Assembly (NCBI GenBank): GCA_014218235.1
Contig: CM024760.1
Coordinates: 147,141,245-147,205,244 of the forward strand
From: Colocasia esculenta
Taxonomy: Eukaryota; Streptophyta; Magnoliopsida; Alismatales; Araceae
Direction of reading: 5' to 3'
Length of the DNA stretch: 64,000 nt
How positions within the stretch are numbered: position 1 is the stretch's first letter; each line of letters starts with the position of its first letter. A model generated the notes under the pieces. It saw nothing but the letters and a program-made list of their open reading frames with translations, searched no databases and had not been told where the DNA came from. The position numbers and the translations under genes are program-made. Shown here piece after piece: positions 32,714 through 44,598 of the stretch.

Positions 32714-34137
32714 TGACGGTGCGAGAGGGCGCCAGAGGGGAGCGAGACTGAACCGAGAGTGATGGCCCCTCCATCTCCCCGCCCGCCTGAGGGTACGGGG
32801 GAGAGTGGTTGAGGGTTTGTACTTTTTTTGCTCTTTTCTTTTGTACATGAATAGAATGGAATGAAATGGAACTCTTATGTTTTTATGGTTTGTGACTGAG
32901 TGAGAGTGACGAGTGGGATATGAGTGCCGCTTTCTTTTCCGTCCTGCACACTTAGACAACCACGAAACAAGTCAGATCTGTTCTTAGGCTTAGCCCCTTG
33001 CCTTAAAAAAACGACGAGTGAGCGACCTTGATAATTTGTCAAGGGGCTAAGCCTTATTAAATAGGCAAAAAATGCGAATAAACAAATGAAATGCATGTAT
33101 GCAAACGGCCTGGAATCATTTAACATTTTTTGAGATTTTTGGAATATTTGATTTTTTTTGGGTTTTGAAAATATCTGATTCTTTTGGAGTTTTGGAAATA
33201 TCTAATTTTTTTGAGATTTTGGCAATATCTGATTTTTTGGGTTTTGGAAATATTTGATTTTTTAGGGTTTTGAAAATATCTGATTTTTTGGAGTTTTGGA
33301 AATATTTGATTTTTTTTTTTTTGGTTTTGGTTAGCGCCTAAAGCCGGCGTTGGCCCTTCCTAAAATAAGACACGCGAGACGAAGGTACTCGCATATTCGG
33401 GCCACAACACTTTGACCGATTCGAACCGCTAGTTAGGAATCTTGATTACCTCCGGTTGTCGCCACAGGGCTTTCTAAGTCATGACGTGCATAAGGGGTGA
33501 CAACGCCTCGGAAAACTTGCCCTTGGTTGACGCTGCGATTAATTAAGCCCCACCCAAGAGGTGACTCAGCCTTATAGGGAGAAACGGAAGATTATTTAAG
33601 GAAAGTCTTGTGTGGGTATAGGGATGTTGGGTTCGGCTACTTCCTACAGCATACCATTCGGAGATTGGGTCTGTTGTGGAGGGACTTTATGGTCTTTTGT
33701 ATGGACTTGCCTTGCTTTGGGGCATGCGTACGACCGGGCTCATTAGTGTCCCGCGGGGACTTTGCCACTCTTTGCCATGCCCCTATTGTATTATGGATTT
33801 TCTTTTCTTTTCATTTCTTTGCTTCTTTTGCCCCTTTGTTATTTTGACCGTCCCTGTTTGAGACTTCCTCTCGTCGGGGTATGCTGCAGGTTGACGACCT
33901 CACCCTTACGACCCCCCTTTGCCCCTACACTTCGACCGATTAGGAGAGAATGACCGACGCATCGCTGGAGTAGAGCCTGCATAATTGCAGCATCTTCCAA
34001 GTGTAGTTATCCGGGCTTGCCGTGTGCGTGTGTGTTAATCCTAACTTAGAGCAAGCCTTGGCGATTGGAGAGGTATCTTAGACTCCCGACATGGGGCTAC
34101 TCCCCGATCTAGGTGTTGTGGCCTCACACCTATAGGC
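32714..34137. other. E3 segment between PMD gene 2 and pol
   Basis: No gene. About 33120-33330 is an AT-rich tandem repeat with a ~33-bp period (GATTTTTTGGGTTTTGGAAATAT-like units). The GC-richer part 33340-34137 is non-coding, with open frames that show no domain. The two transcription units of E3 (minus-strand pol, plus-strand PMD) face each other here, so their 3' ends converge. Confidence 0.6.
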
Positions 34138-35441
34138 CTAACGATAGAAACGTTTGAGGTACAACCCGTTCCACGGATGTGATAACTCGACGCCCTCAGC
34201 ATTGATTAAGCGATATGCATTTCCAGGGTAGACCTCCCTCACAACGTACGGACCCTCCCAGTTGGGTTGCAGTTTGGACCTAGGACCTCCGAGTTTGATA
34301 AAGATGTGTTTCAAGACCATATCACCCTCTTGGAATTTTCGTTCAATTACCTTCTTTTGAAAAGACCTTGAGATTCATCTTTGGTAGGAAAGCACATGGT
34401 CGGCTTCCATAAGCCGCCTTTCATCTAAGAGTTCCAATTGGACTAGTAACGCCTCTCGACGTTCATTAAGATTAAGTTCCTTGTCTAGTTGGACTCTTAG
34501 TGAAGGAATTAGGATCTCATATGGAACTACCGCCTCCATCCCGTAGGTGAGAGCGTACGGGGTTTGTCCCGTGGGAGTGCGGACGGAGGTGCGGTAGGCC
34601 CATAGAGCCTCTATCAGCTTCTCTGGCCAGTCGGCAAATCTATGCGACTCACAGGTTTTCTTTAGGATTTTAAGAAGGGTCTTGTTAGTTGCTTCAGCTT
34701 GGCCATTGCCTTGTGGGTAATACGGTGATGAATGATGCAGCGTGATGTTGTATTTCTTACAGAGGTCTTGGAGCTCTTGTGCGATGAATTGTGGCCCATT
34801 GTCCGTGACGATGCTGCTTGGCACTCCGAACCGCGAGATGATGTTTCTCATGATGAAGCGGCACACCGTGGATGCTTTGATTTCTGTGAAGGCTTCAGCT
34901 TCCGCCCACTTGGTGTAATACTCAGTTGCAGTTAGGATAAATGACTTTTGTTTGGTTTGAGCATTAGAATCACCAAGAGGACCGACAATGTCGAAAGCCC
35001 ACATGGAGAATGGCCATGGTGTAGAGAGTGGGTGTAGTGAGGAGGAAGGGCATGGATCTTATCGGCATGGAGTTGACACTTAACACACCTACGGACGTAG
35101 ATGGTACAGTCTTCTTCTAGGGTTGGCCAGTAATAGCCCTGCCTAATGATCTTCTTTGCTAGCATCTGACTGTTGACATTCCCGCCGCATTCGCTAGCAT
35201 GGGCCCCTTCCACCACCTTCCAAGCTTCGTCATCGGTAAGGCACCTTAAAAGGATTCCATTAAGGGCTCGCCTGTACAGAACTTCTCCGACAACTGTGTA
35301 CCTTAAGGCGGCTCTTCTGATGGCCCTGCGGTCCTCTGCGCTTGCCCCTTCAGGATATGTTCCATCCCTGCAGTATTGCTCTATCTCAAAATACCACGGC
35401 AGTTCTTCTTCATTCAAGATCTCCTCGAGCTCAGTTAACAT
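34138..35441 (-). pseudogene. E3 integrase, broken
   Basis: Starting at 35441 on the minus strand: an HHCC zinc-binding part (HASECGG … CVKCQ; 35220-35070), a catalytic core after a frameshift near 35020 (FDIVGP, TDNGPQF, then GQAEATNK supplying D, D, E; 34990-34680), and a C-terminal part at 34320-34138 (KLQPNWEGPYVVREVYPGNA) separated by further lesions. No chromodomain follows, as expected for Tat rather than chromovirus elements. The enzyme joins the element's DNA to the host genome. Catalytic residues are readable, but frame breaks rule out a whole product. Confidence 0.88.
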
Positions 35442-35463
35442 AACTTGCTGCGCTCCTTTCTTC

Positions 35464-36084
35464 CTAGCCCTCTTCTAAGGTTGCCCTAAGGTCGCTAAAC
35501 CAAAGGTCTTGGGTAGATGGGACATCGAGACGCTGGACGATGATTGTCTCAGTTCGGCGACCCAGAGGGAAGGATAGGGATGAGGCTAGCGACGCCAGAG
35601 CGTCAGCCAGGATGTTTTGGGAACGAGGAGTGTGGATATAGATAAGCTTACGGAACTGCCTTGCCAACAACGTGACCAGGTCTTGATATGGCTTGAGCTT
35701 TGGGTCACGAGTGCGGTAAGTTGAGAGCACCTGCCGCAGGACGAGCTGAGAGTCTCCTATGATTCTGAGGTGTGATGCCCCCAGCAGATAAGCATGCTTG
35801 AGACCAGCAAGGAGAGCCTCATACTCTGACATATTGTTGGTAGCGGGGAAGGTGAGTTGATACGCAAAGGGGATGGTGATACCTTCCGGGGTAAGCAGCA
35901 CGGCTCCAATGCCCCGTCCCTGAGAGTTGAGCGCACCATCTAAATGAAGGGACCAGAAGGGGTCTTTGATTATGACTGAGAGTTCCTCATCGGGGAATCC
36001 CTCTCGGAGAGAGTCGCTGTGAGGGAGCGGGAGATGGGCTAGATGCTCGGCGATGGCATACCCCTTGACGGCCTTTTGGACCAC
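35464..36084 (-). CDS. E3 second (archaeal-type) RNase H, one open segment
   Basis: LHLDGALNSQGRGIGAVL, then NNMSEYEALLAGL, GDSQLVLRQV and NILADALASLASSL give the D, E, D, D set of an RNase H located between the first RNase H and integrase. This extra domain defines the Tat/Ogre lineage. It is open over 206 codons but frame-shifted against its neighbours, with a TAG in place of Trp just upstream (36117). It would be part of the pol polyprotein, removing RNA from RNA-DNA hybrids. Confidence 0.85.
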   Translation of the reverse strand: MVQKAVKGYAIAEHLAHLPLPHSDSLREGFPDEELSVIIKDPFWSLHLDGALNSQGRGIGAVLLTPEGITIPFAYQLTFPATNNMSEYEALLAGLKHAYLLGASHLRIIGDSQLVLRQVLSTYRTRDPKLKPYQDLVTLLARQFRKLIYIHTPRSQNILADALASLASSLSFPLGRRTETIIVQRLDVPSTQDLWFSDLRATLEEG

Positions 36085-36116
36085 AAAGATATGTCAAACT
36101 GGGAGAGAAAACTCTG

Positions 36117-38057
36117 CTAGCGTGCCAGCCGATCAGAAAGGACGGGCTTTTCAAGAAGATAACAGAGTGGATCCATCCTTGAGATCAGCTTGACCTCGTG
36201 GGCTAAGAAGTAGTGCTTGAGCTTTTGGACTACCCACACGAGTGCGGCACAAGTTTTGTCTGCGGTGGTGAGCTTGGATTCGGCGGGGTTGAAGAGCCTA
36301 GAGAGGTAGTATGCTGCCCTTTCTTTCCCAGACTCGTCATGTTGTGCCAGGACAGCTCCTAGGGAGTCCTCAATGACTGAGAGATATAGGATTAGCGGCT
36401 TTCCAGGTACAGGAGGCTGTAAGACTGGGGGATTCATGAGATTGCTCTTCAGCTCATCAAAGGCTGCTTGGCATTTGTCATTCCATTCGAATTTTGCCCC
36501 TCTTTTCAAGAGATCATAGAATGGGCGGCATCTTTGCGAGTGCTGGGAGATAAATCTTCTGATGAATTGCAAACGCCCGATTAGCCCTCTTAGTTGTGCG
36601 ATATTCTTTGGAGGAGGCATCTCTGCTATTGCCTTGGCCTTGTTCGGATCGATCTCAATGCCCCGCTTACTGACTATGAAGCCTAGCAGCTTTCCTGATG
36701 ATACCCAGAACACACACTTCTTTGGATTCATCTTCAGCTGATACTTCCTAGCTCTCTGCAACACCTTGGCTAGGATCTTGGGGTGTTCTCTCCTGGTCCT
36801 TGACTTCACCAAGATGTCATCCACATAGACCTCAACATAGACATGGATCATATCGTGGAATATGGCCATCATCGCCCTCTGGTAGGTAGCACCAACATTC
36901 TTCAGCCCAAATGGCATGACTACGTAACATTATGTTCCCCAGGGCGTGGTGAAGGATGTCTTTTCTTGATCTTCAGGAGCGAGACGGATCTGGTTGTAGC
37001 CTGAGTACCCATCCATGAATGAGAGGGTCTCATACCCAGCAGTGTTGTCGATTAGCACATCAAGATGAGGAAGCGGGAAGTCATCCTTTGGACATGCCTT
37101 ATTCAAATCCCTGAAGTCGATGCAGATTCTGACTTTGCCGTCTTTCTTCATGACAGGGACTATATTGGCCACCCAGTTCGGATAAAGCACTACCCTGATG
37201 AATCTAGCCTTATGGAGTTTATCTACTTCGTCCTTCATCTTTAGGGCCATGAGTGGGTGGAACCTTCGAAGTTTCTGCTTGATTGCCTTTGCCCCTTCTT
37301 TCAGTACCAGTCGGTGCTCCACTAGTGAGGGGTTTAGGCCAGGCATGTCCTCATAAGACCAGGCGAATGAGTCCTTGTACTCCCTTAGGATTTGCACCAG
37401 TTCCTCTTCTTCATCAGGAGGGAGATTTGCTGAGATAATCACAATCCTGGGATCTTCTTCTGTTCCGAGGTTGACTTCCTTAGTAGATTCATCCACTGCC
37501 GTTGTAGGCTCGTCGAACCTCCTCACTCCACTGGCATATTTTTCAGCAGCGTCATCTACTTCGCTATCCTCTTCATCGATTGGGTCCTCATCATTCATTA
37601 TTTCGTAGACACCAAACCCGTCGTCTATAAGCACCCCGCCCTGCTCAAACACCTCTTCGAATACTAGCGCTTCTCTCGTGAACTCCTCTATCAATAGCAG
37701 CGCTTGACACCGCCGAGCTAGCTCTTGAAGGTATCGCTGGGGAATAGCTTTTCCCCGCTGCTTCCTAGGACGGTGCTTGGAACTGGCGGATGGAGGGCTG
37801 ACCTGACTCTCTATCCTAGGCCTATCTACTCTAGACTCACCTACCCTAGACTCTCCTAAACTAGACGACTCTACAGAACTGGGGGAGGACATGGTGTCCT
37901 CGAAGAGAATGGCTCCTAATGAAGGAGCAGGAGGGGGACCCTCAGTCGAGGGGTGCCCCTGATCAGCAGAGTGCAGGACGTATGTCGGCTCCTCGACCTC
38001 AACGTGCATTTGAAAGCGGACGTTTTTTTTTTTTGGAGATCGGAGGAGAGCATGCAA
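36117..38057 (-). pseudogene. E3 reverse transcriptase and first RNase H
   Basis: Minus-strand order: an acidic linker (38057 to about 37450); the reverse transcriptase fingers and palm with YPNWVANIVPVMKKDG, CIDFRDLNKACPKDDFPLP and MDGYSGYNQI (37200-36990); a TAA replacing a Tyr codon (36930-36932); MPFGLKNVGATYQR; the catalytic YVDD at about 36825; then RNase H (QHDESGKERAAYYLSR, ADKTCAALVWVVQKL) to 36120. The single nonsense codon splits an otherwise continuous frame. The enzyme copies element RNA into DNA. Upstream, the join to 38605-37916 is shifted at an A-run (plus-strand T-run near 38030). Confidence 0.9.
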
Positions 38058-39654
38058 CAGGAGAGGGTGACCTCGTGGTCACCTGGATCAGCTTGAAGAG
38101 CGGAGAAGACAGCCGGTGGGAGCTGGGGTGTGAGGAGGCTGTGCGCCGCCGTGAGGAGCTGGGAAGTCAGCTGGATCAGCAAAGGAGGGGAGGATGGGAC
38201 TAGGTTGGGAAGGAGGGACTCCAGGAGGGACGGGTGGATGGCTAGGCAGGTGCCTCTCCAGAGTTCATCAACAGTGTTCCCCTCCTCGTAGGGGATGTCC
38301 GGCTCTCCTACGTCTGAGGCATCGCTCATGAGCTGCCTTTTGGATGTGATAGCAGCAGGTGGATCTAGCAACTCTTCCGCAGCTGGCGGCCAGGTTCTCT
38401 CCTCTTCCCAGAACAGTCGGCTGAAGGCGATGGTGATGTCTTCTATGTCGAACCATCTATACCACTCAGCCTCTGGGTCTTCGATCTTTCTCCTCCTGGT
38501 CGGACGGAGGGCTTCTAGGGCTCTATAGGTCAACAACATGGCCATGTGCCGAGAGAAGTTCCGGCCATGCACCTCGTGCTGTGAGAGTTCCGCCTCGACT
38601 ACCATGGTGTTGTATCCAGGTTGGGTAGGCCCCCTGATGAAGTGACACCAGAGTGTCCAGGTGAGTGGCTCTCGGTCGGCCTTGAGAGTGGATGTGTTGG
38701 ATGACCATGGTTTGGATTTCTCCCTATATCCTAAGCCTCATCGGCTTTTCATGACGATGTCGGGGATGGGTTTGACTATACCTTGTAGCTTTGCCCCTAG
38801 GCCCTTGCCTTCTTCATACCCCAACTTCATCATAATTTGCCACCCCTTTGTGCTTAGTGGCTCTTTTCTTTTTACCGCATTGACCTGGGCTAGGTTGACC
38901 TCTCGCTGGGACTGGAACGTGTAGCTCCAGGGGTAGTTGATGTCTAGCACCGAGACGATGGGTTTATTGGCTGGCCACACAGCTGGGAGGTGGGTATCGT
39001 GGAGAGCATCTACAGAGTGGGCGGTGGCTATGCTCTTGACTTTGATAATTCGCCCTTGGAAAGGGAACTTTAAGCATTGATGTGCGGTAGATGGCACAGC
39101 CTTTAGTGACTCTAACCACGGACGTCCCAAGATTGCCTTGAACATGGGATCGATATCTAGGACGTAGAAGTCCACTGTGACGGCGAGGGGTCCCAGTTCG
39201 CTTGCACAGTCACCATGTCGTGGCAGGATCTTCTGGAATTATCGTAAGCGGCAATGGTGGTGGGCGTCGGCCTCAGCATACCTTCTGACAGGTCACAAGC
39301 TCTTAGCGTACTCAGCGGGCAGACATTTATGGATGCCCCCGTATCGACCAGTGCCGCTCCCACTGCTATATGGTTGATGACTAGAGTGACACAGAGGGGG
39401 AGCCTCCTGGCTTCTGGGGGTGCTAATTCGCTTTCTGCAAATGTGATTGCCGGCCCGCGAGTCACCATGGCCAGGGCACTAGGTAGCTTGTCTGCCATCA
39501 TGTCTTCATTTACTACCACCTTCTGCAGGAAATTCCTCAAGGCTTCCTGGTGCTCTTTAGACCTCTTAATCAACTCCAGAATGGAGATCTTGGCTGGCAC
39601 GTGGTCCAGGTGCTTGAGGATGTCATAGTGGGTCTCGGGCAGTGGCTCAATCAA
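37916..39654 (-). pseudogene. E3 protease, G-patch and linker region
   Basis: The aspartic protease active site VDTGASINVCP lies at about 39330. After a frameshift near 39180 comes DIDPMFKAILGRPWLESLKA, and then a G-patch (KLGYEEGKGLGAKLQG, about 38830-38780), a small glycine-rich domain often found in Ogre-type pol. The next frame (38605-37916) has DPEAEWYRWFDIEDITIAF, a linker typical of Tat pol. The protease frame does not follow directly from the gag frame: it continues from a Gln-rich stretch read one frame off from gag. Confidence 0.85.
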
Positions 39655-41975
39655 CCCCTCATCTTGTGCTTGCTGCTGAGCTTGTTGTTGCTGTGGCGGC
39701 TGCAGGACCTGCTGGGGATTTGTGGACGTGGTGGTGGTGGAGATAGGTGGGTACGGGCGGCGAAAGACTCGCCCGCTCCGTAGGGTGTTCGGATTGGTGG
39801 GTGGCTGTCTAGCGGAGGATAATGTTGCGGCGAAAGGTTGGTCCGGCCCAGGTGGTGGTAGGATGATGGGAGAGGGAGCAGGTATGATAGGGGGTAAAGG
39901 GATGGAGACAGGCGGAGTGAAGGGTAAGATGATGGGTGAACTAGCACTGGCACATATGCTGAACTGGCGGGCAGTATGACGGCGTTGGCCATGGAAACTA
40001 TAGGAGGGACTGATTGGGGAGCCGTGTAGGCTGATTGTATTGTTTGGGATTGGATAGGATACTGGTTAATGGCCATCATCTGCTGAACGTCCAGCTCATC
40101 ATCGTACGTCCAGTTTTCTTGCGGAGGAGGGTGGTGGACGATGGGGTTTACCTGGGCAGGTTGCTGTGGTGGTAGTGGGTTCAGAGCTGGTGGATGGTTA
40201 GGTAAGGGGTTGTGGACGATCCCGAGGTCCTGCAGTGGCTGCTGATGTTGTTGTTGTGGAGGGGGTGGTTGGCGCTGCTGCCTTTGCTGTTGTTGTTGTC
40301 TCTGCCTTTCTTTGATGTCTCTGATCACCTGCCGGAGGGCTGTCCAGTCTAACCTTTTCTGCTCATGCAAGTCATACACCAAGTCCTTAAATGTGAAGCA
40401 CTGATCGATGGTATGGCCAGGCTGCCTGTGGAAGACACAGTATCGGGTTTGGTCTACACTTGGGTTCAGAGGTCTCTCAGGAGGGAGCCTAATGGCGTCT
40501 GTGGAGAGCAAGGCCAAGAATATGTCGGAGAGTGTCTCCGGCAACGGTGGATAGTGGGCTCTTCTGGGACCCATGGGACGCCTTGGCTGAGAGCCATCAG
40601 GGGGCGGCACTTGATTGTATTGGCGTTGTTGCTGCCCCTGGGGCGGATGGGTAGGGTTCTGACCCTGGGCATTGTATGGTTGGCGGTTTTGGCTCTGATC
40701 GGAAGGGTTGAACGCGCTCACTTGCTCGTTCACCTGGACGCCCTCGGTAACTGGACCCTGAGGCTTTCTTTGGAACCTAGGCTTCTGGGGTTCGAACATG
40801 GAGTGGATCGGGGAGTCTTTGAGCTGGGTCTGGATGAACCGGGCCCGGCTGTAGAGTTGATGCATGGTGGTGATGTCATTCATTGCCAGAATGTTTCTAA
40901 AAGCAGGCGTGGCATTAGCAATGATGATCTTCACCTTCTCCCCTTCTGGAAGGTACCCCGGAACTCTGGTGGCCATTTGTCTCCATCTATCGGCGTATGT
41001 GGCGAAATCCTCATCAGGCTTCATCTTTTCGGCCATGAGATCTGTGAGTGAATATTCAGGGCCGACTCTATCTTGGAATTGCTCGAGGAACTTAGCCTTC
41101 ACCACAGCGAAGTCTTCAACGTCCTCGGGTAACAGGGAATAGAACCAATCCAAAGCGTGCCCGTCCAGCGACCGGCGGAAGAGATATGCCATAAGACGGC
41201 GGTCATGCTGGTAAGGCGCGGACTCATAGATGAAGTCCTTGATGTGGATATATGGATTGCCTGAGCCATTGTATTTTCCGTACTTTGGCAGCTCGGATGG
41301 AGAGGGGACCCACAGACCATTGAAATTAGGCATGTGCACATCGTGGTGCTGCCTAGGGTCGACTTGCTTGCGGAGCTCTTGGAGCTCCTTCTTGATGGAC
41401 GCCCACTCGGACATCATGTCCGGTGCGGCGGATGGCTGAGCGTAGACGAATGAGGCACGAGAGGTGGGCCTGGCGCGTGGCTCAGGACAATGAGGGGAGT
41501 AACATGGCTGATAAGGTGGAGACCGGGGCCTCGACTCACGGGGAATGTAGTGCTCAGACTCAAAGGGCGTGAATCTGATAGTCCGCGGCCGGATGGGGGT
41601 GTTGTCGGCTTGTCCCATGGAGACGTGGGGGCCGGAGGTAGCTGCTGCAGGGCGTGATGCGCCCGCTCTGGGTGAGGGTGAGGAGGCGGCCTTTCCTTTG
41701 AGAGCCGTCATGAGAGTTTGAATTTGAGACTGATCAAGCTGTGGAATTAGACGCAGAAGCTGAGCAGCTTGATCATCTGACTGAGGAGGGTGGGTGTTCC
41801 GAGACAGGCTGCCCTCGTCACGACGGCGACCCTCAAAGGTATGGACGGTGGCGACCCAAGGCCGGGCCACCTCGTCAAAGAGATCATGGGGTAGGGACTC
41901 CTCGTAATCCTGGGAATTATGGAAGGCAGTGTCGGGATTCTCACCATTGTAGATTGGATTCAAGAAAGACTCCAT
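39651..41975 (-). CDS. E3 gag (774 codons)
   Basis: From ATG 41975 (MESFLNPIYNGENPDTAF). The retrotransposon gag domain is at about residues 220-400 (YNGSGNPYIHIKDF, LDGHALDWFYSLLPEDVEDF, EDFATYADRWRQMA). A C-H-H-C knuckle follows (CVFHRQPGHTIDQC, about residue 510) and then a Gln/Pro-rich tail. Gag forms the virus-like particle in the cytoplasm and packages the RNA. The open frame is long and looks whole through the knuckle, but its last part reads Ser/Arg/Asn-rich while the next frame over reads Gln-rich and leads into protease, so a frameshift in the tail is likely, about 39800-39660. Confidence 0.88.
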   Translation of the reverse strand: MESFLNPIYNGENPDTAFHNSQDYEESLPHDLFDEVARPWVATVHTFEGRRRDEGSLSRNTHPPQSDDQAAQLLRLIPQLDQSQIQTLMTALKGKAASSPSPRAGASRPAAATSGPHVSMGQADNTPIRPRTIRFTPFESEHYIPRESRPRSPPYQPCYSPHCPEPRARPTSRASFVYAQPSAAPDMMSEWASIKKELQELRKQVDPRQHHDVHMPNFNGLWVPSPSELPKYGKYNGSGNPYIHIKDFIYESAPYQHDRRLMAYLFRRSLDGHALDWFYSLLPEDVEDFAVVKAKFLEQFQDRVGPEYSLTDLMAEKMKPDEDFATYADRWRQMATRVPGYLPEGEKVKIIIANATPAFRNILAMNDITTMHQLYSRARFIQTQLKDSPIHSMFEPQKPRFQRKPQGPVTEGVQVNEQVSAFNPSDQSQNRQPYNAQGQNPTHPPQGQQQRQYNQVPPPDGSQPRRPMGPRRAHYPPLPETLSDIFLALLSTDAIRLPPERPLNPSVDQTRYCVFHRQPGHTIDQCFTFKDLVYDLHEQKRLDWTALRQVIRDIKERQRQQQQQRQQRQPPPPQQQHQQPLQDLGIVHNPLPNHPPALNPLPPQQPAQVNPIVHHPPPQENWTYDDELDVQQMMAINQYPIQSQTIQSAYTAPQSVPPIVSMANAVILPASSAYVPVLVHPSSYPSLRLSPSLYPLSYLLPLPSSYHHLGRTNLSPQHYPPLDSHPPIRTPYGAGESFAARTHLSPPPPRPQIPSRSCSRHSNNKLSSKHKMRG

Positions 41976-43217
41976 GCTCGGAAAGTGGGTGGAGAGAGAC
42001 GGGGAAAGCCTTTCCAGACTTGAGAGACAACCTAACCTAGACAGACTCTTAGTTTCCTAAACAAACAATCCTATGCAGACAAAAGGAAAGAGAAAGCGTC
42101 TCACCCAAAGCAAGCATTTGGCAATGATGATGGTTTCTTTTATTTGGTTCAGGTTTGCCTCTTAGTGATTTTGACTTTTAGAAAGTTCTCTCCAAGTAAG
42201 GAAGGGTTTCCTAAATGGGAGAGGGCTTCCAACTTCGGGTATGACTAGAGTTCTCTCTACCTTGCCAAATGAGTCTAGACTCGATCCTAGGTGGCGACGA
42301 GTACAACCAGCCCGGCAGCCGTGAGGGAATCCACGGTCAGCGGGGACTTACGGAGGCCCTCGAGCGAGTGCTCTAGCCGGACACAGGGAATATGTGGCCG
42401 AGAGAGCGAGCGTCGCCGAGGAGGAAACCTATGCTACGAATATGGAGCGATGTATGCAAGTCCTATGTGCACCAGAGTGCATGCAAAATGCTAATCCTAG
42501 TGCTAACACAACGAGAATTAGGACTAATCACCCTCAGAGGAAGAAGGCGACAAGAATGATGTCGCGACCAAGAGCGCGACACAACGCCTGTCGCTTTCCT
42601 TCTCGCAGTGGACAGAAAGTGATTAAATCCTAATTATGCACAAAACATCAATCAATCCTATAAAATACAAGACTGACAATCTCTCAAGAACATGGAAAAG
42701 GCATGATATGATGAAATCTGGATGGAGTATGTGAAAGTAAACCCAAATTTGCAAGAAAAGTCAATGGACCAGGGTACTGACCTAAATGCGACTAGCAACC
42801 CGTCGCCTTCCGTGTAGCGACAACAGCCCCGTCGCTTTCTTCACAGGCTCGAACAATACTCAACCAAAGGAAACAGGTGTACGGACAGACTGCGTACCTG
42901 ATAGCGGCGATCGTCCAGTCGCCTTCCTATTGCGACACAGGCCGCGTCGCCTTCTTCACAGAACACAGATCGCAGAAAAACGGGCAAGGTAAACTGTATA
43001 CTAACCTGATCGCGACGTAGCACGCGTCGCTACCTTGATGGCGACGTGCTGGATGTCGCCTTCTCACCCAGACCAGCAGAGCACTAACAAACCTAAAAAA
43101 AACAGAACTAAACAAAGAAAAAACTGACAACACAACACCCGTTAGATGACAAGGATAGCAGGGAAAGGAAGAACGAGCGTGATGGGCACAAGTGGTCCCA
43201 CCGTGATCGCCAAAAGG
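41976..43217 (-). other. E3 5' leader
   Basis: Non-coding, between the 5' LTR and gag. It carries GCGACA/TGTCGC clusters at about 42545-42595, 42785-42840, 42900-42960 and 43010-43065, i.e. in the expected packaging region of the genomic RNA. No gene is supported. Confidence 0.7.
43193..43212 (-). promoter_or_regulatory. E3 primer-binding site, tRNA-Arg-like
   Basis: On the minus strand, five bases after the LTR end, TGGCGATCACGGTGGGACCA agrees with the complement of a plant tRNA-Arg 3' end at about 14 of its first 16 bases (from memory of plant tRNA-Arg). tRNA-Arg priming is typical of Ogre/Tat elements. Confidence 0.6.
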
Positions 43218-44593
43218 TGTAATCACGGGATTTGTATCCCCTTTTGAAATAGATTGTGAAGGTGTAGAGATTAGGAAAGTACCGTGATCGCCACCAGAGT
43301 AATCGCCTCGTAGATGTAGACATGGAGGGCTGACTACCTTGGAAAAGAAAGGTGAAGTAGGAGTACCTGACAAAGTGACAATGGGGTGTCGCTTTCCTTT
43401 TTCCTGAACGCGACAGAGGCTAAGGCGCCTTCTTGAACGCGACAGTGGTCTTATCGCCTTCTCTTCAGAGGGACAGAGATGTGGATTCTCGTCTTCCTGC
43501 TCCTCATCCGGCCAAGGGATAGGAGCCTCACTTCGTTCTAACCTTCAAAAACCTGCCAAGATGATTTAAACACAAGGAAAACCCATTAGAATTCGTGTGC
43601 AATAGATCTATTCAATGAAAAGTGCATGTACATGAACTATTATGGGGGGAATTCACAGGATTGGGGTTTTTTAACCCCTGGGGGTACCAAAGATGGGTGT
43701 GTGTGTCGTGTTTTAATGCTAAACTAGAAGAAAAAAACGAACTATGCATGCATGGAATTGATGAAATAAAGAAGAAAAGGGAGAGAGAATTGGATAGCCG
43801 CTGGGAAAACGCCCTAGAGGGCTCTTCTGAGTCGTCTGGAGAAGAAACTCTCTTCGTGGAAGAGAAAGCTCTCTTCCTCTGCGAACTAATGAATCCGACC
43901 TTGCCCTAAAAGATGCAGAGACGAGGTACTTATGGATGATTATTCCCAACTCGGGTCTGAGAGGAATAATGGGCAAGAGTCCGACTCTGGGCAAGTATAG
44001 CTGTGCAAGGGCTATTGGAACTCGGAAAGGAACATGTTAGGAAGGCCTGCTCTGAATTTGAGAGGATTTGGACTTGATTTGGACGTCCAAAAGAAGCAAT
44101 TACCATCAATAGCATGGGTCCAAATTAGCCTCAGATTGAGTTTCCTATTTAAGGCCCAGAATGCGACAGCCATCTTGTCACCTTCCTGAAGGCGCCGGCT
44201 CGACATGTCGCCTTCCTCATATGGAATGCTGACTTGAGTTATTTTTTATTTTATGAGGGATTTAAAATGTGGAATTATCAAGGCGACATGGGGTATGTCA
44301 TTTTTAAGAAGGCGACACATGGCCTGTCGTCTTCTGGTATTTTTCTGCATTTTGACCATAAAATGTGTCCAATAGCCATGCACAGCCTTCAGGATGAAAC
44401 ATCGGACTTATACTTAGAGAGCTTTTAGTGGGAAGAGATTGATTTGACCAAGAAGAGTCCTCCAGGGCGATGAACTAATGGGAATGATGTCATGATCGGA
44501 GAAAGCCAGCTTGACGATGATGAGCCAACGTGGGGCGTCAATGATACGACAAGGGATTTTGCTCGACTTATGGGCCAGAAATGGGTGTCTACA
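43218..44593 (-). repeat. E3 5' LTR (1376 bp)
   Basis: Partner of 25183-26561, differing by few substitutions and short indels. It would hold the promoter for the minus-strand transcript, but I could not point to one clear TATA box. Confidence 0.92.
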
Positions 44594-44598
44594 ATGCC
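44594..44598 (+). other. E3 target-site duplication, right copy (ATGCC)
   Basis: Identical to 25178-25182; see that entry. Confidence 0.92.

Larger units (their letters stand above)
25183..44593 (-). mobile_element. E3: Tat/Ogre-like Ty3/gypsy retrotransposon carrying PMD genes
   Basis: LTRs of 1379 bp (25183-26561) and 1376 bp (43218-44593), nearly identical, are flanked by the 5-bp duplication ATGCC. On the minus strand: 5' LTR, a primer-binding site compatible with tRNA-Arg, gag, protease, reverse transcriptase, RNase H, a second archaeal-type RNase H, integrase. The second RNase H before integrase and the tRNA-Arg site mark the Tat/Ogre lineage. A 7.5-kb segment between integrase and the 3' LTR holds two PMD genes on the plus strand. 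Total 19.4 kb, inserted within E2 pol. Coding regions carry several stops and frameshifts, while the LTRs are almost the same, so the insertion is fairly young. Confidence 0.92.

Noticed and set aside
33608..33861. Hydrophobic open frames that could be a small membrane protein
   Set aside because: They overlap in several frames in non-coding E3 sequence, and no partner copy supports them.
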